DNA from: a virus
DNA length: 64,000 bases
Reading direction: 5' to 3' (one strand)
Virus record (IMG/VR): IMGVR_UViG_3300029258_001504
Coordinates: 27,046-91,045 of that record
Shown here: one piece after another, positions 26,801 to 33,430 of the stretch
Numbering within the stretch: the first letter of the stretch is position 1
Layout: every line of letters begins with the position of its first letter
Notes under the pieces: generated by a model
Told to the model about the DNA's origin: nothing
What the model saw: only the letters and a program-made list of their open reading frames with translations
The model's database searches: none
Made by a program: the position numbers and the translations under genes

Positions 26801-28213
26801 GGTGTGCGTGTCCGCCGCGACGGTAGTAGGGTAGCTCTTGGACCTCTTACTGATGACGACGTCAAGGAGATGTCTTCGGGAGAGGTGAAGGACGCTAAGA
26901 TCGTTCGTGCGAAAGACCTACGTCCCGAAGCGGGGGGCCTGTTCGACCCGGGAGTAACTGGCGGTCTTCGAGGGACGCGATGGTCACATATTGACTTGGC
27001 TGAGCCCATTGTAAATCCTGTATTCAAAGAGCCAGTTCGCCGCCTTCTCGGTATGACGAACGCGCAACTCTCCCAGACGCTGCAGGAGAAGGGCGGAGCG
27101 CACATCAAGCGTGAGTTGGGCAGGCTCGATCTTGACCAGAAAGAGAAAGACATACGCAAACAGATGAAGGGGCGTAAGGCTGATCAGCTTGACAACGAGG
27201 TTAAGCAGCTCAAGTACATCAACGCTCTTCGTAACGTGGGTCTCACACCTGATAAAGCGTACGTTGTTAGTAAAGTTCCGGTACTACCTCCGGTGATGCG
27301 CCCGATCATGCCCGGTAAGGGTGGAACGCAGATCATCTACGGGGATACTAACCCTCTCTACCAAGACCTCATCTACATCAACAACCAGATGAAAGAGGTT
27401 AAGAACCCCAAGACGCCCACCCCTCCCGGCGAGGAAAAGAAATTGCGCCCAGCCTTACAGCAAGCAGTAGGCGCGGTGTACGGGACTGACGAACCCGCTA
27501 CGGCGAAGTCCAAAGCACGTAACCACAAGGGTTTCTTGACGTACATCTCCGGTGTTGGAGGTCCCAAGCATGGTTTCTTCCACTCGAAGCTTATGTCCCG
27601 AACTCAAGACGTGGCTGGCCGCGGGACTATCGTTCCAGATAGCACCCTTGGAGTAGACGAAGTTGGAGTTCCCAAGGACATGCTTTGGGGGATGTACGAC
27701 AAGTTTCTCATTCGCCGACTTGTCCAACAGGGTTTCCCAGCTGTTCAGGCTAAGCAGATGGTAGAGAAGCGCCACCCCGCCGCGGAAGAAGCACTTCGAC
27801 GAGAAGTCCAGGAGCGTCCTGTCCTCATGAATCGTGCTCCAACGTTGCATCGTTACAATGTTGTTGCCGCTAAGCCGGTACCTGTCCCTGGGCGCACCCT
27901 CCGAGTTAACCCGTTCGTGGAAGAAGGTATGAACGCCGACTACGATGGGGACACAATGATGCTCCATGTTCCTGTAGGTCCTAAAGCGGTCGAGGACGCG
28001 AAGAATATCACCCTCTCGAATCTTCTTTTTGGGGACAAGTCCAAAAGTGACCTACTGGTGTTTCCGCAGCATGAGGCGATCATGGGTATCCACCACGCGT
28101 CTCGTGTGGATGACAAGAATAAGACGCCCAAGAAGTTCAAGACTAAGGCTGACGCCATGGCTGCGTATAAGCGTGGTGAGATTGGTCTTGGGACGCGTGT
28201 GAGTATCGGTTAA
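23855..28213 (+). CDS. RNA polymerase beta subunit fused to N-terminal half of beta'
   Basis: A 1452-residue fusion. Beta landmarks run in order: VPYFTPRHTFIIGGNE, SSIPDQTNPV, MGALDPIRTPESMRAG, PFLESAQGNRAVMGSKMQ, FMPYYGANSNDAVVVSE, GIGDKIAGRYGNKGVIS and the C-terminal SARSTGTYDM segment. From about residue 1020 the beta' part begins: GLFDPGVTGG, VLPPVMRPIMPG, SRTQDVAGRGTIVPD, VLMNRAPTLHR and the magnesium motif NADYDGD at 1360-1366. It ends about 85 residues later, before the bridge helix. The N-terminal zinc ribbon of beta' is missing. The protein is much shorter than its bacterial counterparts. The rest of beta' is the gene at 29800. Confidence 0.92.
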   Translation: MPNLTPLMVGPDQRRELIRQKVVEGLKESFPILSRNKTIEVDDVEVVGKDYSPSEQKKAILTGDSLFESVKGTVRMKDKDGKTIDEMKNFTLVRVPYFTPRHTFIIGGNEHSVSNMVRRKPGVYSRKRANGILEAGFNTLGGANFRISMDPAKGQPQLEYSSTKIPLYPILRKSGVSHDEISKSWGPKLADANAKVLEPKADKYVDKLYKKEVPTYAQKSEQDSVTKMREVLERYRNAKMDPNVNRQTIGKPHDHVSPQSLLDASTKVLKIFNNQAEVDDQDNLGFKTIMSVDDFFKERIKLHAREVAKKASIKMEATPNLKKAIPSGPFTKDLLKFLSTTTLSSIPDQTNPVDLIDSAMRVTSLGEGGISTERAIPIEARQTHVTQMGALDPIRTPESMRAGIDIRAAVTAQKDENGDIYVPVYDVKSKREKYVKAGDLQESVLAFPNQEIRGTVDAVDRGVVRRVPARKVNYQVPHQSRMYSPTTNLIPFLESAQGNRAVMGSKMQVQALSLVDREEPFVQVATPSGKSFENMIGKIINPYAPVSGVVKKVDDDFIYIRPHEKTAARGPALVKVPYDKNFPLAAKTYLNHDLSVKPGDEVKAGQRLGDSNFTRNGTLALGKNMSVAFMPYYGANSNDAVVVSEAAAKKLTSERMYKIVIPKDPDLTFSANKHKSYYGHNYTKDQYKPIDTDGVVAPGTKLLPGDPVVVGVRKTELSPDDLILGKLHKSLAHPHREFTQGWDHDHEGEVIDVVKTPKRVTLTVKTREPAGIGDKIAGRYGNKGVISEIVPDGQMIQDEAGKPVDVLMTSAGVVSRINPSQIIETAVGKVVEKTGKPIVVDNFTNEDNVKWAKDLLRKHGVKDKETVYDPRSGKKIPKVFVGRQYLYKLFKTTDNNYSARSTGTYDMNLQPTKGGVQGAKAIGKMEFDALLGHNARNILREVATVKSQKNDEFWRGVQLGMTPPEPKSTFAYDKFVGMLTGAGVRVRRDGSRVALGPLTDDDVKEMSSGEVKDAKIVRAKDLRPEAGGLFDPGVTGGLRGTRWSHIDLAEPIVNPVFKEPVRRLLGMTNAQLSQTLQEKGGAHIKRELGRLDLDQKEKDIRKQMKGRKADQLDNEVKQLKYINALRNVGLTPDKAYVVSKVPVLPPVMRPIMPGKGGTQIIYGDTNPLYQDLIYINNQMKEVKNPKTPTPPGEEKKLRPALQQAVGAVYGTDEPATAKSKARNHKGFLTYISGVGGPKHGFFHSKLMSRTQDVAGRGTIVPDSTLGVDEVGVPKDMLWGMYDKFLIRRLVQQGFPAVQAKQMVEKRHPAAEEALRREVQERPVLMNRAPTLHRYNVVAAKPVPVPGRTLRVNPFVEEGMNADYDGDTMMLHVPVGPKAVEDAKNITLSNLLFGDKSKSDLLVFPQHEAIMGIHHASRVDDKNKTPKKFKTKADAMAAYKRGEIGLGTRVSIG

Positions 28214-29799
28214 TGCCCTACTCCTCACCAGCTCAACGCGCCGCAGTCTGGGCTAACCGGAAGTACCAGGATGTAGAGAACCTGGACGCGGTCGTGATCG
28301 ATAGTCCTTCTACTGGCATCAAGATGACCAAGAAGGATGTGCTGGATTACTATTCTACTCCCGAGGTACGTCGCCGCCTTTTCCGTGAGCTTAAGGACAA
28401 GGATCTGCTTACGGTTATGAACCGGGAGCCGAATACTCCTATTGTTCGACGTTACCGTAAGAAGGATGAACCTATCCGAATCCCTACAGGGAAGGACATC
28501 GACTGGTACACATCGAGACGTTACACGGAGTTCCACCCAACCATCGGGAAGACTACGAACCAGGTGTGGGTGGACATCGATGCGGGCAAGGACGTGGGGA
28601 TCGAAGAGCTGAAGCCTGCGGTCCGCGCGGTTCAACGTGAAGTCCAGAAGATCCCCGGAGTCAATAAGACTGATGTCTCTTTCTCTGGCGGTACGGGGTT
28701 TTATGTTCGGGGTCAGCTGGATGCTGAACGCGACACCAACAAGCTCGAACGCACGGTCAAGCGCATCATGTCGAGGTTGGCTCGCCGTAAGAATCCTTAC
28801 ACGGTAACGCCTCCGGAAAAAGACCAAATCCGTCTGGACGTTTCCACTTTCCACGACCAGGGGTCTATCCGAGCGCCCTACTCATTGAATAGTGAGACGG
28901 GCCTGGTCTCCGTACCTGTAAGGGATAATGAGCTTAAGAGATTCGACCCGGCAACCCATGCCAACCCTCTTGAAGTCGTCACACGTCTCCGCACTAAGAA
29001 GAAACCTAAGGAGTTCGCTCCGGGGATTCCCGCGGGGAAACCCGTAGAAAAAATTCCTACATTCCGGCAACCCAAGTCTTGGATGTTAGCTGTACAGGAA
29101 CACAAGGCTGAGCGTGCAGGTAAGCACTACGATCTCCGTCTCGTCGATCCCTGGACAGGGCACGCCCATTCTTGGGCTCTCCCGAAGGCGAAATTACCAT
29201 CTACTCGAGAGAACGTGTTGGCGATTCAAACCCCTACCCATACAGCCGACTACGCTCTAGGGTTCGGAGCATCAGGTCCGCAACCCATCATGAAAGGCTA
29301 TGGGAAGGGATCTGTTGAGATTAAGCATAAGGAACCGGTTCAGGTTACCGCCGCCTCTCCGGATAAGGTAAAATTCAAGAGACGTGTAGGTGGTACTGAG
29401 GAGGACTACGTGTTATTCCGAACCAAGGAAGATGCGTGGTTATTGAGGAATGTGACGGATATGAGAAAGACAGCCCTACAAAAAATGTCGGCTTTCTGGG
29501 AAGGGTTTGACCGTGTGCTCCAGAAGTTGGGGGCTACGCGGGAGATCCGGTCACGCTTAAAACAAAAACGTCTCAGTACAAGTGAGGCTCAACAACCTAT
29601 GGAGAACGCGGATGAGGGGATGCCCGCATCGGAGTTGGCGGGTCTCCTCAACACCTTGAGAGTTCCAGAGCGACAGGGTGGTAACAAGGCGGATGACCGG
29701 GTAGAGGACCGGCTTAACCGTCCGACTTCTTGGGGTCCCAAGGAGGAGATTTCGCACGAGACGGCCACAGGACCCTCGCCTATTGGGTTGGGATTTTAG
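28213..29799 (+). CDS. LigD-like AEP polymerase plus 3'-phosphoesterase
   Basis: A 528-residue protein lying between the two polymerase genes and overlapping the first (TAATG). Residues about 110-240 resemble an archaeo-eukaryotic primase/LigD polymerase: VWVDID (D121, D123), FSGGTGFYV (158-166), RLD (D209), then RAPYSLNSETGLVSVPV. Residues about 288-415 match the LigD 3'-phosphoesterase: QEHKAERAGKHYDLRL (H297, H305, D307), HSWALPK, and HTADYALGF (H343). No ATP-dependent ligase domain is present and no Ku gene is seen nearby. In bacterial NHEJ these domains add ribonucleotides to DNA ends and trim 3' ends. The role here is unknown; repair, priming or 3'-RNA trimming are options. Confidence 0.8.
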   Translation: MPYSSPAQRAAVWANRKYQDVENLDAVVIDSPSTGIKMTKKDVLDYYSTPEVRRRLFRELKDKDLLTVMNREPNTPIVRRYRKKDEPIRIPTGKDIDWYTSRRYTEFHPTIGKTTNQVWVDIDAGKDVGIEELKPAVRAVQREVQKIPGVNKTDVSFSGGTGFYVRGQLDAERDTNKLERTVKRIMSRLARRKNPYTVTPPEKDQIRLDVSTFHDQGSIRAPYSLNSETGLVSVPVRDNELKRFDPATHANPLEVVTRLRTKKKPKEFAPGIPAGKPVEKIPTFRQPKSWMLAVQEHKAERAGKHYDLRLVDPWTGHAHSWALPKAKLPSTRENVLAIQTPTHTADYALGFGASGPQPIMKGYGKGSVEIKHKEPVQVTAASPDKVKFKRRVGGTEEDYVLFRTKEDAWLLRNVTDMRKTALQKMSAFWEGFDRVLQKLGATREIRSRLKQKRLSTSEAQQPMENADEGMPASELAGLLNTLRVPERQGGNKADDRVEDRLNRPTSWGPKEEISHETATGPSPIGLGF

Positions 29800-31599
29800 A
29801 TGTCGACGCAAACACTAGGACAGCTTCTGCTAAATCAGCATATTCCCGAGCAATATCGGCTGTCAGGAGAGTCGGGGAAGGGTGAGCTCAAAAAGAAGAT
29901 GAATGAGCTCGCGCATAAAGATCCCGTAGCTTACGTCAAAACGATCACTGACCTCAAGCGGGAAGGTGACGCGTTAGCTACGATGGAGGGCCTTTCTATT
30001 GGACTAGACGACATCGCTCCTGACTATAGGAATCGCAATAAAGTCCTGAAACCTTACGTCACAGCTTTTGACAAAGCTACTACGGATAAACAACGCAGCA
30101 GGATCGCAGAAGATGCCCAGGAGAAGATGGTGGGAATTTCGACCTCACACCCTGGGACGATGACTCAGCAAGTTCGGAGCGGGGCACGAGGAAAGCCTGT
30201 GCAGTTTTCGAAGATCGTGGGCTCCCCTGCTGCGGCCCGTGACCCTTACGGTTTTACTGAACCTTGGCTAATTCGAAAGTCTTACAGTGAGGGGCTCAAA
30301 CCTTCGGACTATTGGGTCGCAGGTAACGAGGCCATTCTAGACACTATCAAGAGTACCGTCTCTGTTTCGGAGCCTGGCGAGTTGACCAAGATACTAATGG
30401 CCAACATGGCGGATGCTCTGGTAACGGAAGTGGACTGCGGAACGCACAACGGCATTACGATGGAGGTTACCGACCCGAACATCGTAGATCGTTATCTGGC
30501 ACGGGATACTGGAAAGTTCCGCAGGAACTCTTTAGTTACTTCCGATATGCAGACGAAGCTTCGAAAGAGTGGGGCTTCCAGGGTGTTGGTGCGCTCCCCT
30601 ATGACTTGTGAGGCAGATGATGGTGTCTGTCAAAAGTGCCAGGGGCTGAACGAAAAGGGAAACGTACACGAATTAGGGGTTAATGTAGGAGTACGTTCCG
30701 CTTCTGCAATGGGGGAACCGCTCAGTCAGTTCGCTTTAGATGCCAAGCACGGAGTTCGCACAGCCAAAGGTGACCGAATGCGCCTGCAGGGTGTTGCGGG
30801 ATTCCGACAGATCATCGAGTCTCCCAAGCAGTTCATGAATAAAGCTACGCTAGCGGACATTGACGGTAAGGTATCAAAAATAGAGAAAGCTCCCCAGGGA
30901 GGCTCCTACGTACACATAGGTAACACACAACACTTCGTAGCTCCTAATTTGGGAGTAGTCGTGAAGAAGGGTGACGCCGTGGAAAGGGGCGACCGCCTTA
31001 GCGAAGGTATCCCTAAGCCAGATGAAATCGTGCGCCACAAGGGGCTGGCCGCAGGGAGGCTTTACCTCGTAAATACCCTGCGAGATTTGTATGAGAACCA
31101 GGGGAAGACTCTGGATCAACGACATTTTGAGTTGCTTGCAAAGAACGAACTGAACCATGTTCGCGTTCTCGATGACCCGACTAATAAGTTCATCAAGGGG
31201 GACGTGGTTTCGTATAACAAGTTGCGCTCTTCTTTGGCTTCGGGAACTAAGGAGGTCCCCGTCAACGAGACTCTCGGACAAACTTTAGGAAAGCCCTACT
31301 TTCACTTCTCTGTAGGGCAGAGAGTCACCCCCTCTGTATTACATTACCTTAAGAAGGAGGGGTTAAAGACCATTGCGATTGCCCCGCGTGCTCCAGAGGT
31401 AGAGTTCATCATGAAACCTGCTTCGCGTGCCCCGCTACTCCATCCGGATTGGCTTGCGCGCCTCGGTCATCGTAACTTGAAAAGCACACTCCAAGAAGCG
31501 GCACATTTTGGGGATATTTCGAATCTGCACGGAACACACCCTGTTCCTGCGTACGCATATGGCGTAGACTTTGGTCGAGGAGAGAAGGGGCGGTACTGA
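29800..31599 (+). CDS. RNA polymerase beta' C-terminal half
   Basis: A 599-residue protein completing beta'. SGARGKPVQF and GLKPSDYWVAGNEA correspond to the segment before the bridge helix, and the run ending DALVTEVDCGTHNG to the bridge helix and first zinc cysteine. TCEADDGVCQKCQG supplies the other three zinc cysteines. VGVRSASAMGEPLSQFALD matches the trigger-loop start (bacterial GEPGTQLTMRTFH) but is diverged. The C-terminal clamp region follows. It must pair with the preceding fusion to form an active site. Stop and start overlap with the next gene (TGATG). No alpha or omega gene is recognised in the window. Confidence 0.9.
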   Translation: MSTQTLGQLLLNQHIPEQYRLSGESGKGELKKKMNELAHKDPVAYVKTITDLKREGDALATMEGLSIGLDDIAPDYRNRNKVLKPYVTAFDKATTDKQRSRIAEDAQEKMVGISTSHPGTMTQQVRSGARGKPVQFSKIVGSPAAARDPYGFTEPWLIRKSYSEGLKPSDYWVAGNEAILDTIKSTVSVSEPGELTKILMANMADALVTEVDCGTHNGITMEVTDPNIVDRYLARDTGKFRRNSLVTSDMQTKLRKSGASRVLVRSPMTCEADDGVCQKCQGLNEKGNVHELGVNVGVRSASAMGEPLSQFALDAKHGVRTAKGDRMRLQGVAGFRQIIESPKQFMNKATLADIDGKVSKIEKAPQGGSYVHIGNTQHFVAPNLGVVVKKGDAVERGDRLSEGIPKPDEIVRHKGLAAGRLYLVNTLRDLYENQGKTLDQRHFELLAKNELNHVRVLDDPTNKFIKGDVVSYNKLRSSLASGTKEVPVNETLGQTLGKPYFHFSVGQRVTPSVLHYLKKEGLKTIAIAPRAPEVEFIMKPASRAPLLHPDWLARLGHRNLKSTLQEAAHFGDISNLHGTHPVPAYAYGVDFGRGEKGRY

Positions 31600-32138
31600 T
31601 GACTCCCTACGATCTTGGTAAGTACGCCGTGTATTCCGAGATGGGCCTTACTAAAGAGGCGGCTATGCCGAGGGCTCTTTCCCGATTAGGGAAGTACCTC
31701 GCTAAGAAGCTCCCCACCCGAGAGGGTGTGAAGCGATTCATGATCGGTCGACCTCGTCGTTTCGCTCATGAGTGGCGGATGAAGCAATCGCTCAAACCGG
31801 GCAGCGTATTCCGGGAGGGATTCGAGGCACCGGGGGCGTTCAACAAAGCGTTACTGTATGGATTCCCCGCAATAGAGGCTGCCAACATCGTACGAGGAGA
31901 TCCTGGTGAGCGTGCGGAACGTATCGGAGGGTTGCTAGGGGGAACTGCCCTAGGATTAGCCGCTTGGGGACCCACTGGAATGCTTGGCTCGATGGTTGCG
32001 GGAACTTTAGGGGAACGTTTGGGGCGCGGGTTAGGCCGCACAGCCAAGTACGTCACACGCGTTTCACCCCGAGCGGATGAACAGTTGCGCAATTTGCCTC
32101 TTGGATATAACAACGAATCGCCATATACTTGGCGTTGA
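31599..32138 (+). CDS. Glycine-zipper virion-module protein
   Basis: A 179-residue basic protein. Residues about 108-138 form a hydrophobic glycine-rich segment (GGLLGGTALGLAAWGPTG) that could insert in membrane or form a glycine zipper. The N-terminus has LTKEAAM, a variant of the recurrent short lysine-alanine peptide of this genome. Its start overlaps the polymerase stop. Possibly an internal virion protein; function unknown. Confidence 0.65.
   Translation: MTPYDLGKYAVYSEMGLTKEAAMPRALSRLGKYLAKKLPTREGVKRFMIGRPRRFAHEWRMKQSLKPGSVFREGFEAPGAFNKALLYGFPAIEAANIVRGDPGERAERIGGLLGGTALGLAAWGPTGMLGSMVAGTLGERLGRGLGRTAKYVTRVSPRADEQLRNLPLGYNNESPYTWR
32101..32129 (+). promoter_or_regulatory. Promoter TTGGAT-17-TATACT
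   Basis: TTGGAT and TATACTTGG are separated by 17 bp, inside the end of the preceding gene and upstream of the small gene at 32155, which has a strong GGAGGAG site. It is one of the best consensus-like promoters in the window and probably begins a virion transcript. Confidence 0.65.
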
Positions 32139-32154
32139 TTACTGGAGGAGACGG

Positions 32155-32331
32155 ATGGACTCTACCGCTACCCTTTTGAAAGTTGCTTACGCTGAAGGCG
32201 TAAAGCGTGCGCTTCTGGAACATGGAGTGGACGAAGCAACGGCAGTGCAACAGAGTGCTGCGTACACAGAAGAGAAACTCGCCACGGTTGAGGACATTAC
32301 CTCCCTACTCCAACAAGGGACCCAGAAGTAG
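32155..32331 (+). CDS. Small unknown helical protein
   Basis: A 58-residue protein; the ATG at 32155 is chosen for the GGAGGAG 5 nt upstream. It contains LLKVAYAEGVKRALLEHGV and EEKLATVED, again the K-[VL]-A peptide, in what looks like two helices. It lies between a promoter and the next virion gene. Function unknown. Confidence 0.65.
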   Translation: MDSTATLLKVAYAEGVKRALLEHGVDEATAVQQSAAYTEEKLATVEDITSLLQQGTQK

Positions 32332-32369
32332 GCGGCCAGTAGGCCCTAACCGACTAGGAGAGAAATATC

Positions 32370-33362
32370 ATGGGACTGTTCAAACGCGCACACGTCAGGG
32401 GCATCAACCATGAGCTCGTGCGTCAGGGCTTGATCAGCTGGCCTACCGAGAAGATCGCGGAAGAAGCTGCTGATGCCGTGGCGGATGAGCTCCCCGAAGA
32501 GGAGATGCCGGAGATCAGCGGTGAAGAAGGTCTCTCGGCTGAGGAGGCCGCGGGTGTCATCGACAAGCTCGTTGATGTCGCCGAAGAGATTGCCGAGAAG
32601 ACTAGCCACTACAAGGATGAAGAGTTTCCGAAGCTCGCCGCTTCGGTGGACTACGAGACCGCAGCTACCGTTCACGCTACTGCCCTGATGCACAAGGCAG
32701 CGGAAGAAGGTGCGGGTACGGACGTGACCGGTGATGGCCGCTTTCAAGAAGACATGATGGAAGGAGGCATGGGCCCCCTCGATGCCAAGAAGGATCCGTC
32801 GTCTGAGAAGGTCGGTCCGCAGGGTACCACCACTCTAGACACCTCCCCCGGTGAAGTCGGCGCTCAAGAGCCGCAGAACCCGCCTCCAGGTGCTAGCGCG
32901 GCTACCCCCAGCGAGGTTGCGAAGCTCTCAGCTCAGGTCGATGAGCTGCTGCGTCTCCAGAAAAAGTCGAGCACTGATCCGGGTTCGGGAGACACTGGCG
33001 CTCCTGGGCACACGGAGCCCCCGGACAACCAGGCGATGTCCGGTGTCGCCCCTGCCCAAGGCAAAACTACGCAGCCCAAGGGTCCCCTGATGGGTGAGCA
33101 GAAGCCGCAACCACGTACGGATTCTGTCCCTACTAGCGGCGAAGTCTCGAAGCTCTCGTCTCTTCTTCAAGAAGCCATCTCTAAGCTCGGAGGGGAACTG
33201 CCTCCCGAGCTGAAGGAGAAGATGGAAGAGAAGAAGGAAGAGAAGAGCGACGACGACGATGGGGAAGAGAAGAAGGATGACGAGAAGGGCGACGATGAGA
33301 AGAAGGCGGAACTCGCCAACGCTCTCCAGACCCTGACTGAGTACGTCTCTTCCGCGCAGTAA
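32370..33362 (+). CDS. Acidic, low-complexity protein, possible scaffold
   Basis: A 330-residue strongly acidic protein. The N-terminal 110 residues are helical with repeated K-[IL]-A peptides (EKIAEEAADAV, KLAASV, MHKAAEEG). The middle is proline/glycine/threonine-rich and disordered. The C-terminus has a dense lysine-glutamate/aspartate stretch and a final helix. Length, acidity and position upstream of the capsid genes fit a scaffolding or core protein, but no family match is claimed. GGAGAG precedes the ATG. Confidence 0.6.
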   Translation: MGLFKRAHVRGINHELVRQGLISWPTEKIAEEAADAVADELPEEEMPEISGEEGLSAEEAAGVIDKLVDVAEEIAEKTSHYKDEEFPKLAASVDYETAATVHATALMHKAAEEGAGTDVTGDGRFQEDMMEGGMGPLDAKKDPSSEKVGPQGTTTLDTSPGEVGAQEPQNPPPGASAATPSEVAKLSAQVDELLRLQKKSSTDPGSGDTGAPGHTEPPDNQAMSGVAPAQGKTTQPKGPLMGEQKPQPRTDSVPTSGEVSKLSSLLQEAISKLGGELPPELKEKMEEKKEEKSDDDDGEEKKDDEKGDDEKKAELANALQTLTEYVSSAQ

Positions 33363-33389
33363 CCCCTTTCCTCCTTACAATTTCAACAG

Positions 33390-33395
33390 TATAAT
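33390..33395 (+). promoter_or_regulatory. -10 element TATAAT upstream of the 870-residue protein
   Basis: A perfect TATAAT followed by T lies 35 nt before the ATG at 33431, which has AGGGAGGA in front. No consensus -35 is seen at 17 bp. It lies in the 68-bp gap between genes. Confidence 0.45.
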
Positions 33396-33430
33396 TCTTC
33401 ACGACGACCCTCACTAAGGGAGGAATACGT

